A stretch of DNA of 16,106 nucleotides, from the NCBI GenBank assembly GCA_900321505.1, contig ONWK01000050.1, positions 1 to 16,106 of the forward strand. Direction: 5' to 3'. This document shows positions 1 to 6,250 of this stretch, piece by piece. This DNA comes from an uncultured Eubacteriales bacterium. Lineage in GTDB: Bacteria; Bacillota; Clostridia; Lachnospirales; Lachnospiraceae. The position numbers and the translations under genes were made by a program. How positions within the stretch are numbered: the stretch's first letter is position 1; every line of letters begins with the position of its first letter. Below the pieces are notes generated by a model. The model saw only the letters and a list, made by a program, of their open reading frames with translations, had not been told where the DNA came from and did not search any database.

Positions 1-20
1 AACAACATCTATGTACAGAC

Positions 21-47
21 AAAGAGCATCCTGCAAGGATGCTCTTT
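21..47 (-). terminator. Putative intrinsic terminator at the end of the division gene block
   Basis: An 11-bp perfect stem (21-31 with 37-47, AAAGAGCATCC / GGATGCTCTTT) closes a 5-base loop. On the minus strand it ends in CTCTTTGTCTGT, a T-rich but interrupted tail. It lies about 50 bases after the divIVA stop. The symmetric stem, with AAAG on one side and CTTT on the other, could also stop transcription arriving on the plus strand. Confidence 0.68.
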
Positions 48-65
48 CCCGGATCAGATTTACTC

Positions 66-95
66 TTTGTTCCAATCATTTTATACCGGAACAAA
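66..95 (-). repeat. Inverted repeat just after the divIVA stop codon
   Basis: An 8-bp perfect inverted repeat (66-73 with 88-95, TTTGTTCC / GGAACAAA) with a 14-base AT-rich loop begins two bases downstream of the divIVA TAG. On the minus strand it is not followed by a T-run, so it is not a standard intrinsic terminator by itself. It could act as an RNA 3'-end stability hairpin. Confidence 0.5.
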
Positions 96-97
96 AT

Positions 98-739
98 CTA
101 CATACCTGCAAACGGATCAATGCCTTCTCCGCCGAGGACTGAACCATATACATTTGAAGCACTGCTGCGACGGTCTTCACGGGATGCTCCGACACCGCCG
201 CCTCCTCCCAGACCTCCGCCGGTGTCCATACCGCCGCCGGATGAACGTAATCCGGAATCCTCGGCAGATCTGCGGCGGTCAGTGATCTTTGCGGAAGGAT
301 CAAAATCAGTGGAATCCAGATATGCAAGATGCATCTTGATGGTATCGGTAAACCGCTGCTTATATTCTGCATAGCGGATCTCCAATTCCTTCATATGTGT
401 TTCCATTTCCGCAAGCTGCTCATGAGCATCCTTAACGATCTCATTAGCACGGCTGCGGGCCTCAGCTTCTATATTACGGGCTTCACGTGCCGCATTGGAT
501 TTAGATTCTTCGGAGTTCTTCTCGGCAAGCATCAGAGATTTTTTCAGGCTGTCTTCAGTAGATTTATAATGCTGCAGAGAGTCTTCCATGGTGATGACTC
601 TCTCCTTAAGCTCTGCATTTGAACGATACAGCTCTTCGTAGCTTATGGATACCTCATGAAAAAACTGATTTACGTCTTCTTTGTTGTAGCCGAGACCTGT
701 TTTAAACTTTTTCTGTTGTATATCAACGGGTGTAAGCAT
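98..739 (-). CDS. divIVA: DivIVA domain-containing protein
   Basis: 213 residues. DivIVA proteins bind curved membrane at septa and poles and recruit partners. The N-terminal membrane-binding domain reads LTPVDIQQKKFKTGLGYNKEDVNQFF (2-27 in sequence order), clearly the family motif. Compared with B. subtilis DivIVA as I recall it, one residue is missing and the Phe-Arg of the membrane-inserting loop is replaced by Gly-Leu. A long coiled coil follows (about 30-135, with heptad-like SYEELYRSNAELKERV and an Ala/Glu/Arg-rich middle). The tail is unusual: a basic/Ser patch, a glycine-rich run (168-184) and a short end GEGIDPFAGM. The start is preceded by GGAGG six bases upstream. It is the last gene before a pair of hairpins. 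Confidence 0.93.
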   Translation of the reverse strand: MLTPVDIQQKKFKTGLGYNKEDVNQFFHEVSISYEELYRSNAELKERVITMEDSLQHYKSTEDSLKKSLMLAEKNSEESKSNAAREARNIEAEARSRANEIVKDAHEQLAEMETHMKELEIRYAEYKQRFTDTIKMHLAYLDSTDFDPSAKITDRRRSAEDSGLRSSGGGMDTGGGLGGGGGVGASREDRRSSASNVYGSVLGGEGIDPFAGM

Positions 740-786
740 CCTTCTCCTCCATCATACCCCAATAATTGCTCATCTAACAAAAAGGT

Positions 787-1452
787 TTAGAACTTACCAA
801 GCTGGGGAGAAAGTGTAGAATCATTTAAGATCTCATCCCTGAGATCTCCTGAAACCTCAATATTATTGGGTGCAGCAATGAATATGCTGGCGGATATCGC
901 TCTGAGATCTCCCCCAAGACCGTAGCATGCGCCGCCAATAAAATCGATGATCCGCTGCGCGGGATCGATCTCCACACCTTCCATATTGATAACGATGGTC
1001 TTACCGCTCTTAAGAAGATCGGTAACGGTCTGTGCATCGTCGAACTCCTGAGGCTTGATTACATATACTTCACTGGCCGGATTCAAATTTCTTCTCCTTT
1101 GACTATCGAAGGATACCAGCTTGCCCGGATCCTCAGTTTGACGGGTTACACGTTTTCTGCCTGAAGTATTTCCTGACTGAGTGGTTCTTGCAGGCGGTGT
1201 ATAGGAAGAAGTTGAAGCAGCCTGATATGAAGAGGTGGAACGCGGTGCAGGAGCTGGCCTGCTGTACTGAGGACGCGGAGCCGGCTCTTCAGGAGGTTCT
1301 GCTACAGGTTCTTTTTTCTTACGACGGAAGGAGAAACCCTCGTCGAGATCATCGTCCTCTTCATCAAAGAGATCATCGGTCTCATCATCGTAATCGTCCT
1401 CATCATCACTTACACGAAAATAATCAAGAAAACTCTTTTTACCCTTTGCCAT
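787..1452 (-). CDS. sepF: Cell division protein SepF
   Basis: 221 residues, longer than the 152 of B. subtilis SepF because of its linker. SepF anchors FtsZ to the membrane and shapes the septum. The N-terminus (1-14, KGKKSFLDYFRV) fits the amphipathic membrane-binding helix. Next come a strongly acidic block (about 16-38, nearly all Asp/Glu), a basic patch (RRKKK, 43-47) and a Pro/Ser/Thr/Ala-rich linker (about 49-105). The conserved C-terminal domain (about 127-202) contains VYVIKPQEFDDAQTVTDLLKSGKTIVINM and the glycine-rich IGGACYGLGGDL. The extra length is therefore all in the disordered region. divIVA follows after 47 bp; the ylmG and ylmH genes that often stand between them are absent. 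Confidence 0.95.
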   Translation of the reverse strand: MAKGKKSFLDYFRVSDDEDDYDDETDDLFDEEDDDLDEGFSFRRKKKEPVAEPPEEPAPRPQYSRPAPAPRSTSSYQAASTSSYTPPARTTQSGNTSGRKRVTRQTEDPGKLVSFDSQRRRNLNPASEVYVIKPQEFDDAQTVTDLLKSGKTIVINMEGVEIDPAQRIIDFIGGACYGLGGDLRAISASIFIAAPNNIEVSGDLRDEILNDSTLSPQLGKF

Positions 1453-1480
1453 CTCTAATAATCTCCTGTCCTAACCTTGG

Positions 1481-2188
1481 TTATACGGTTATTTCATAAT
1501 CCCTGGCTCCGAAAATGGCAGTACCCACACGGACCATGGTAGCACCTTCTTCTATGGCAACTTCAAAATCATTTGTCATTCCCATGGAGAGGACGCTCAT
1601 GTCTACATTATCTATTTTTTCCGATTTTATGTCAAGTGATAATTGCTTCATTGCGCGAAAGACTTCACGATTTTCTTCGGGATCATCTACGAAGGGGGCA
1701 ATGGTCATAAGCCCGTGTATCCTGAGGTGTGGCAGCCGGCTTATATCCCGGACAAGCTGTATGGTCTCTTCGCGGCTGACACCGAATTTGGTCTCCTCTC
1801 CCGCTTCGTTAACCTCGATGAGGATATCTGCCGTGACGCCGCGTTTTTCAGCTTCTTTTTCTATAGCTTCCGCCAGATGCAGAGAATCCACGGAATGTAT
1901 CATGACCGCGCGTTCAATGACATATTTTATCTTATTGGTCTGAAGATGTCCTATCTGGTGGAAATGTACCGGTTTTGATACGGTGTCGTATTTTTCCTTA
2001 AGCTCCTGCGGTTTATTCTCCCCGAATTCCATAACTCCCGCTGCTGCAAGAGTTTCTATATCCGAGAGCGGCTTGGTCTTGCTTACGGCGATAAGCATTA
2101 TCTCCTTCGGATCCCTTCCGGCTCTTTCCGCCGCTGCACAAACTCTTTTTTCAACTTCTCTGTAATTTGCAACGATGTTTGTCTGCAT
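1481..2188 (-). CDS. yggS: YggS family pyridoxal phosphate homeostasis protein
   Basis: 235 residues, the usual length. YggS/PROSC proteins are single-domain alanine-racemase-fold PLP binders that buffer free PLP and affect amino-acid and vitamin B6 pools; no catalytic activity is established. The PLP lysine is Lys37 in LIAVSKTKP (32-40). Other family segments are FGENKPQELKEK (55-66), HFHQIGHLQTNK (75-86), the GLMTIAPF strand, and the C-terminal SMGMTNDFEVAIEEGATMVRVGTAIFG, which binds the phosphate. AAAGAGG lies about eight bases before the ATG. It sits 23 bp after the HlyD-like gene and 28 bp before sepF. yggS next to sepF and divIVA is a classic Firmicute and Actinobacterial arrangement. 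Confidence 0.96.
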   Translation of the reverse strand: MQTNIVANYREVEKRVCAAAERAGRDPKEIMLIAVSKTKPLSDIETLAAAGVMEFGENKPQELKEKYDTVSKPVHFHQIGHLQTNKIKYVIERAVMIHSVDSLHLAEAIEKEAEKRGVTADILIEVNEAGEETKFGVSREETIQLVRDISRLPHLRIHGLMTIAPFVDDPEENREVFRAMKQLSLDIKSEKIDNVDMSVLSMGMTNDFEVAIEEGATMVRVGTAIFGARDYEITV

Positions 2189-2211
2189 TTTATGGCCTCT
2201 TTTTCTGATCC

Positions 2212-3627
2212 TTAGTAAAGGATCTGATTTTCGATGACTCCTTCTGCGTCCATAACGATATTATCGAATTCCCTGAGTCCGTCCTTGTCGGAAACGATGG
2301 TAAACTCATCACCGATCTTTACAATGGATATCTCGGTGAAATCCGCAACACCCTTATTTGCAAGATAAACACCCTTAAGCTTTCCGCGGTCAAGCGTGGA
2401 TACAGCAAGCGTATCCGTGGAATCGGGTTTGATCAGTACCCCGTCATCCGGAAGGCTCTCGGGACCTATATAGTATAAGGAGTTCTCTCTGTCATATTTA
2501 TATATATCCGGATTTACTTCGCTTACGGTAGGTTCTCCGTTTTCATCAAAGGAGCGGATATACAGCTTATCAACGGTGGATTCATTTCCTCCTGCGGTCA
2601 TATAATCCTTGGGAACTATATAAACCTCCTTATCCAGGATGGCGGTATTGGGAACCTTCAGACCGGCATAATCATCAAGGATGATCTCTACGTTAAGGAA
2701 TCTTTCCTCCACATAATCGATCATGTACCGGTTCATGGGCAGAGTCAGTACATAGCTGTCACCCATACGTATCAGGTCATAATTTGATGCCATCTGAATA
2801 TCGGAATTATTGATCGTATACAGAAGTCTGTTTTCATTCAGCAGCCTGTTGGCCTGATCTATGGTTATCCTGCAGCAGACCGTCCAGTCCTCATTTGAGA
2901 TGATCTTATATATGGTATTTCCGGCTTCGACGATATCTCCTGCCTTAAGGATCTTCTTCTCATATTTTGCCTGGTCGAAATCCTCTTCCTTAAGGGTTTC
3001 CGGCACCTTCTTTTCAAATCCGTCAAGATAATAGGTGATGATCCCGCTCTCAGGTGCATTCATATTAAGTACGGTTGACTGAACGGATGTGCCCTGTGTG
3101 CGGTATTCCTTCATGAGGATCTGGTTGGACATTTCCAAAACCTTGCTCTCTATGGTATTCCGGAAATTATAGATATTATAGAAGGTTGTATCGGAATAAC
3201 CGGCCTTAAAGGTATCGATGGTGCTCCGTATCTGAAGATAATCGGATGCACTGAAGATGCTGGTTCCTTCCGGTACAAGTGAAATGGACTGCAAAAGGCT
3301 TCCGGTTTCATCAACGGTACATACAGCCGCATTTTTAGCCACTCTCTCACCGTCGCGGATATAATAGCATACATAGCCTGATTTTCCGCTGGTTATCTCC
3401 TTCTCATCACGGAGGGCTATGGCTTCGCAGTTTATGTTGTTGTTGATATTGCTGGAATTGACCTTATAGGTGGTGATGGGTTCCTTGCGGAGAGACAGGA
3501 AAATACTCGCCAGAACATAAAGGAGTATAACTCCGAATATGATCAATGCCGAGTTAACACGGAAGGATTTATTCATCCTTACCACATTATTCTTTTTTTT
3601 CTGCTTCTGTCCTGACACGGAAGACAT
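2212..3627 (-). CDS. HlyD-like membrane-anchored adaptor protein, function unknown
   Basis: 471 residues. A basic, Lys/Asn-rich cytoplasmic N-terminus (1-24, with KQKKKNN) precedes one membrane span (about 26-46). The rest is predicted outside. It has a split biotinyl-lipoyl-like half-motif around 68-105 (EAIALRDEKEITSGKSGYV and RDGERV), a short helical stretch (about 135-185), a second half near 190-245 (APESGIITYYLDG; LKAGDIVEAGNTIYKI) and a beta-barrel part containing GLKVPNTAIL (322-331). That layout fits HlyD/membrane-fusion adaptors. No ABC transporter or other efflux partner lies nearby, so transport is unproven; the setting suggests an envelope or division role, which is inference. 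The SD-like AGGAG directly touches the ATG with no spacer, and an in-frame ATG 17 codons later follows GGTAAGG, so the exact start is uncertain. It begins 3 bp after the carboxypeptidase stop. Confidence 0.75.
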   Translation of the reverse strand: MSSVSGQKQKKKNNVVRMNKSFRVNSALIIFGVILLYVLASIFLSLRKEPITTYKVNSSNINNNINCEAIALRDEKEITSGKSGYVCYYIRDGERVAKNAAVCTVDETGSLLQSISLVPEGTSIFSASDYLQIRSTIDTFKAGYSDTTFYNIYNFRNTIESKVLEMSNQILMKEYRTQGTSVQSTVLNMNAPESGIITYYLDGFEKKVPETLKEEDFDQAKYEKKILKAGDIVEAGNTIYKIISNEDWTVCCRITIDQANRLLNENRLLYTINNSDIQMASNYDLIRMGDSYVLTLPMNRYMIDYVEERFLNVEIILDDYAGLKVPNTAILDKEVYIVPKDYMTAGGNESTVDKLYIRSFDENGEPTVSEVNPDIYKYDRENSLYYIGPESLPDDGVLIKPDSTDTLAVSTLDRGKLKGVYLANKGVADFTEISIVKIGDEFTIVSDKDGLREFDNIVMDAEGVIENQILY

Positions 3628-3630
3628 CTC

Positions 3631-4620
3631 CTACTCTGCCATATTGAACATGATGCTGTAGCATTCGTACAGATCAGCTTTGGAAATGGAATCAGCCACC
3701 ATCATGGTATAGCTGGATCCGTTGATAGTTGCTTTCATTGTAAGGCAGCTTCCCGCACCGCCCGTTGTACCTGTTTTCCAGGTATGGATAGAGATATTTG
3801 AAGGAAGCTCTACATTTCCGACAAGGAACTGGTTTGTTGCCTCGGCGGTATCCTCCCAGGTATTTCCGTAAGAATCCGAATAGCTGTAGGTATAGGTTGT
3901 ATAGCTGTCGATATCCTGGATTATAGCATATTCGGATGCTGCATTGACGATAAGGTACATGTCATAGGCAGTCGTATAATGCTGAAGGTCATCAAGTCCA
4001 TGAGGATTCATGAAATGTGTGCAGGTCGCGCCGATCTCCTTTGCCTTCGCGTTCATTCTGTCCACGAAGGCCTCCTCCGTACCGCAGACAGCTTCTGCCA
4101 GATAGATGCAGTAATCATTATAGGAGGAAAGCATCAGCGCATACAGAAGATTACGCACTGTGATCAGATCGCCGGGATCAAGATAGCTTTGTACGGCGTC
4201 ACTGTCCCTGAAGGAGATATTGTGTGAAATATGTATCACATCGTCAAGGGATATCTCACCCTTTTCTATAGCGTCACAGACCACTATACCGGTCATGAGT
4301 TTTGTCATACTTGCAGGATAAATACGTCTGTGTGCATTGTGTGCAACCAGACATTCACCGGTATCATTATTAACCATGATCGCGGCATAGGTATTATCGG
4401 AAAACATGGCCGGGTGGATCTCCTCATCCACTCCGATCACGGCGTATTTTGTGGCAAAGCCCGGAAGCGGCGATGTCCCGAGTCCTTCTATGGAATCGGA
4501 TACACTTAAGGTGTCACCGGAAAACTGTGAGGTATAATCTCCGCTTTTATTGCACAGAAAGAATATCAGGCCTCCGCCCAGAAGTATGATGAATAAAATG
4601 TATATTATGCCTTTACCCAT
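3631..4620 (-). CDS. Membrane-anchored D-alanyl-D-alanine carboxypeptidase (DacA-type, peptidase S11)
   Basis: 329 residues. It should remove the terminal D-Ala from peptidoglycan stem peptides outside the membrane. Residues 4-22 form an uncleaved-looking signal anchor, unlike the usual arrangement of a cleaved signal plus a C-terminal amphipathic anchor; the C-terminus stops shortly after the catalytic domain. The active site is complete: SMTK (104-107, nucleophile Ser104), SYN (166-168, where SGN is more usual) and KTGTT (282-286). The HFMNPHGLDD segment (202-211) is typical of the family. I chose the ATG at 4620, four bases after the mgsA stop, because it begins directly at the anchor. The longer frame to 4731 would lie inside mgsA. 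There is no clear Shine-Dalgarno, so coupling to mgsA is likely. Assignment to a specific dac paralogue is not possible from sequence alone. Confidence 0.9.
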   Translation of the reverse strand: MGKGIIYILFIILLGGGLIFFLCNKSGDYTSQFSGDTLSVSDSIEGLGTSPLPGFATKYAVIGVDEEIHPAMFSDNTYAAIMVNNDTGECLVAHNAHRRIYPASMTKLMTGIVVCDAIEKGEISLDDVIHISHNISFRDSDAVQSYLDPGDLITVRNLLYALMLSSYNDYCIYLAEAVCGTEEAFVDRMNAKAKEIGATCTHFMNPHGLDDLQHYTTAYDMYLIVNAASEYAIIQDIDSYTTYTYSYSDSYGNTWEDTAEATNQFLVGNVELPSNISIHTWKTGTTGGAGSCLTMKATINGSSYTMMVADSISKADLYECYSIMFNMAE

Positions 4621-4624
4621 AGTA

Positions 4625-5023
4625 TCAGTGCTTGTACAGATTTCGCCAGTCAAGATCTCCTCTTTCGAGTGATTTGATAAGCAGCTCAGCTGAGGCGAGA
4701 TTTGTAGCGATAGGAATATTGTGAACATCACAAAGTGTGCAGATATTCACAAAGTCATTGGTTGCTGTCATGTGTATCATGGGATCACGCATAAAGATGA
4801 CCAGATCCATCTGGTTCGCCTCTATCTGGGTTCCGATCTGCTGGACGCCTCCGAGATGTCCTGCAAGGAACTTGTGTACGGTGAGACCTGAAGCCTCCTC
4901 CACCAGCCGTCCGGTGGTGTCCGTAGCGTACAGAGTGTGATGACTCAGGATCCCGCGATACGCGATGCAGAGATTCTGCATCAGCTTCTTCTTAGGGTCA
5001 TGTGCGATAAGTACTACATTCAT
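4625..5023 (-). CDS. mgsA: Methylglyoxal synthase-like protein with altered active-site residues
   Basis: 132 residues, matching the MGS-domain family. Methylglyoxal synthase converts dihydroxyacetone phosphate to methylglyoxal and phosphate as a bypass of lower glycolysis. The fold is clear: NVVLIAHDPKKK (2-13), LYATDTTGRL (31-40), GGVQQIG (58-64), LVIFMRDP (74-81), NIPIATNLASAELLI (102-116). Several key positions differ from the E. coli and B. subtilis enzymes as I recall them: the catalytic Asp of GGDQQ is Val60, the His of the PHxPDV segment is Ala87, the Gly of ATGTTG is Asp35, and SGP is AGH (54-56). His8, Asp9, Asp80 and Asp90 are kept. Activity is therefore doubtful; it may be a divergent subfamily or a sensor-like relative. 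The start has GGGAG eight bases upstream; a longer frame back to 5161 runs into rodA and adds no family sequence. mgsA beside rodA is a known clostridial arrangement. Confidence 0.85.
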   Translation of the reverse strand: MNVVLIAHDPKKKLMQNLCIAYRGILSHHTLYATDTTGRLVEEASGLTVHKFLAGHLGGVQQIGTQIEANQMDLVIFMRDPMIHMTATNDFVNICTLCDVHNIPIATNLASAELLIKSLERGDLDWRNLYKH

Positions 5024-5026
5024 AAA

Positions 5027-5036
5027 TCCTTCTCCC
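5027..5036 (-). promoter_or_regulatory. Ribosome binding site that decides the mgsA start
   Basis: GGGAGAAGGA on the minus strand. GGGAG sits eight bases before the ATG at 5023, supporting the 132-residue protein over the in-frame extension that would begin inside rodA. Confidence 0.75.
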
Positions 5037-5132
5037 TTTGTAACTTCCCCGATTTCTCCACAGGCTTCGGATATAAGGAAACCTGTTCTTTTCCTCCGGA
5101 CCACCCCTGAACCGTAAGGAAAGGCCTCTTTA

Positions 5133-6245
5133 TTAATATCGTTCCGGCTGCATTCCCACATTCAGGACTATCCCTATCATGATCGCAGAACTGAGCAGCG
5201 AACTCAGTCCGTAGCTTATGAAGGGAAGCGGTATACCAGTGTTGGGAAGCAGTGCCGTTGTTACCCCGATATTGATAAAAGACTGGATCGCAAAAAGGCT
5301 GGCCGCGCCTCCTGCCAGAAGCATCCCTCCGGCATCCTTTGCCCTGCGCGCAATCCGTATACATTGTAACACTATGAACAGAATGATTGCAATAACAATT
5401 ACACTTCCGACGAAACCAAATGCTTCTCCTACAACGGAAAAAATAAAGTCTGTCTGCTGCTCCGAGATCATTCTGGAAGAACTTACCGTTACAACATCCG
5501 GATCCGGCGTAAGTCCCTTTCCGAACAGCTGCCCGGACCCGATCGCCATGACAGAGCTTGCCTGCTGGGAATTCATATCCATATGCTCGGACGGGAAAAG
5601 GAAGGTCAGGATACGATCTACCTGATAACCGTTCAGCAGCTTCTGATCAGGCTGCTGTATATACCACATAAAGGTACCGGCAAGCGGTATAATGATAAGC
5701 AGAGCTATGAAAATGATCTTATAGCTGAGACCTGCCAGATAAAGCATGAGCAGCATTATGGAAATGGTGCAGATGGTGGTGGAAAGATCCGGCTCCTGAA
5801 AGATAAGGAATGCAGGAGGTACTATGGATGCCACAAAAAGCAGGAGTCCCTTGGGCCTTGATATCTGGTCCTCGTCCTTTAGTTTTGAAAGCAGTCCCGC
5901 CATAAAGACGATCATCAGCACCTTTGCCAGCTCGGAGGGCTGAAAGGTGAAGCCTGCTATAGTGAACCAGCGTGTGGCATTATTGACATTTACGCCAAAG
6001 AAAAGCACAGCCATCAATATGACCAGGATAAATACATAGATCAGCCATTTGAGCTCAAAAAACATATGATAGTCAAGCAGGGAAAAGACTATGATGATCA
6101 CAAAGGCTCCTGCCACTCCTATCGCCTGTTTCATGGTGAAGTCCGAATCCGCGCGGTTGATGCATATAACACCGAAGATCATCAGACCAAGGACCATGAT
6201 GAGCAGTATGAAATTGTAGTCCTTAAGTCTGTAGCGCTTCAGCAT
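5133..6245 (-). CDS. rodA: Rod shape-determining peptidoglycan polymerase RodA (SEDS family)
   Basis: 370 residues with about ten membrane segments. SEDS proteins polymerise lipid II into glycan strands in complex with a class B PBP; the PBP2 gene just upstream is the evident partner and makes RodA a better call than FtsW or SpoVE. Family signatures are ATRWFTIAGFTFQPSELAKV (90-109), QEPDLSTT (150-157), RILTFLFP (211-218), AIGSGQLFGKG (234-244), TDFIF (265-269; Asp266 is at the position believed catalytic in RodA) and GVTTALLPNTGIPLPFISYG (327-346). The usual SYGGSS is SYGLSS here. The start codon lies 5 bp after the PBP2 stop and has no recognisable Shine-Dalgarno, so it is probably read by coupling. 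A 109-bp gap follows before the mgsA-like gene. Confidence 0.94.
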   Translation of the reverse strand: MLKRYRLKDYNFILLIMVLGLMIFGVICINRADSDFTMKQAIGVAGAFVIIIVFSLLDYHMFFELKWLIYVFILVILMAVLFFGVNVNNATRWFTIAGFTFQPSELAKVLMIVFMAGLLSKLKDEDQISRPKGLLLFVASIVPPAFLIFQEPDLSTTICTISIMLLMLYLAGLSYKIIFIALLIIIPLAGTFMWYIQQPDQKLLNGYQVDRILTFLFPSEHMDMNSQQASSVMAIGSGQLFGKGLTPDPDVVTVSSSRMISEQQTDFIFSVVGEAFGFVGSVIVIAIILFIVLQCIRIARRAKDAGGMLLAGGAASLFAIQSFINIGVTTALLPNTGIPLPFISYGLSSLLSSAIMIGIVLNVGMQPERY

Positions 6246-6250
6246 ATAGA

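Noticed and set aside
742..780. Promoter-like TTGTTA - 18 bp - TATGAT between sepF and divIVA
   Set aside because: The -10 would sit so close to the start that transcription would begin in or after the Shine-Dalgarno, so it is probably chance in AT-rich sequence.
4621..4731. N-terminal extension of the carboxypeptidase starting at 4731
   Set aside because: It would overlap the 3' end of mgsA by about 107 bp and place an extra segment before the signal anchor. The ATG at 4620 begins right at the anchor.
5024..5161. 46-residue N-terminal extension of MgsA, starting inside rodA
   Set aside because: The family begins at the 'ALIAHD-K' strand, and GGGAG is correctly placed before the ATG at 5023. 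The extension has no conserved sequence.
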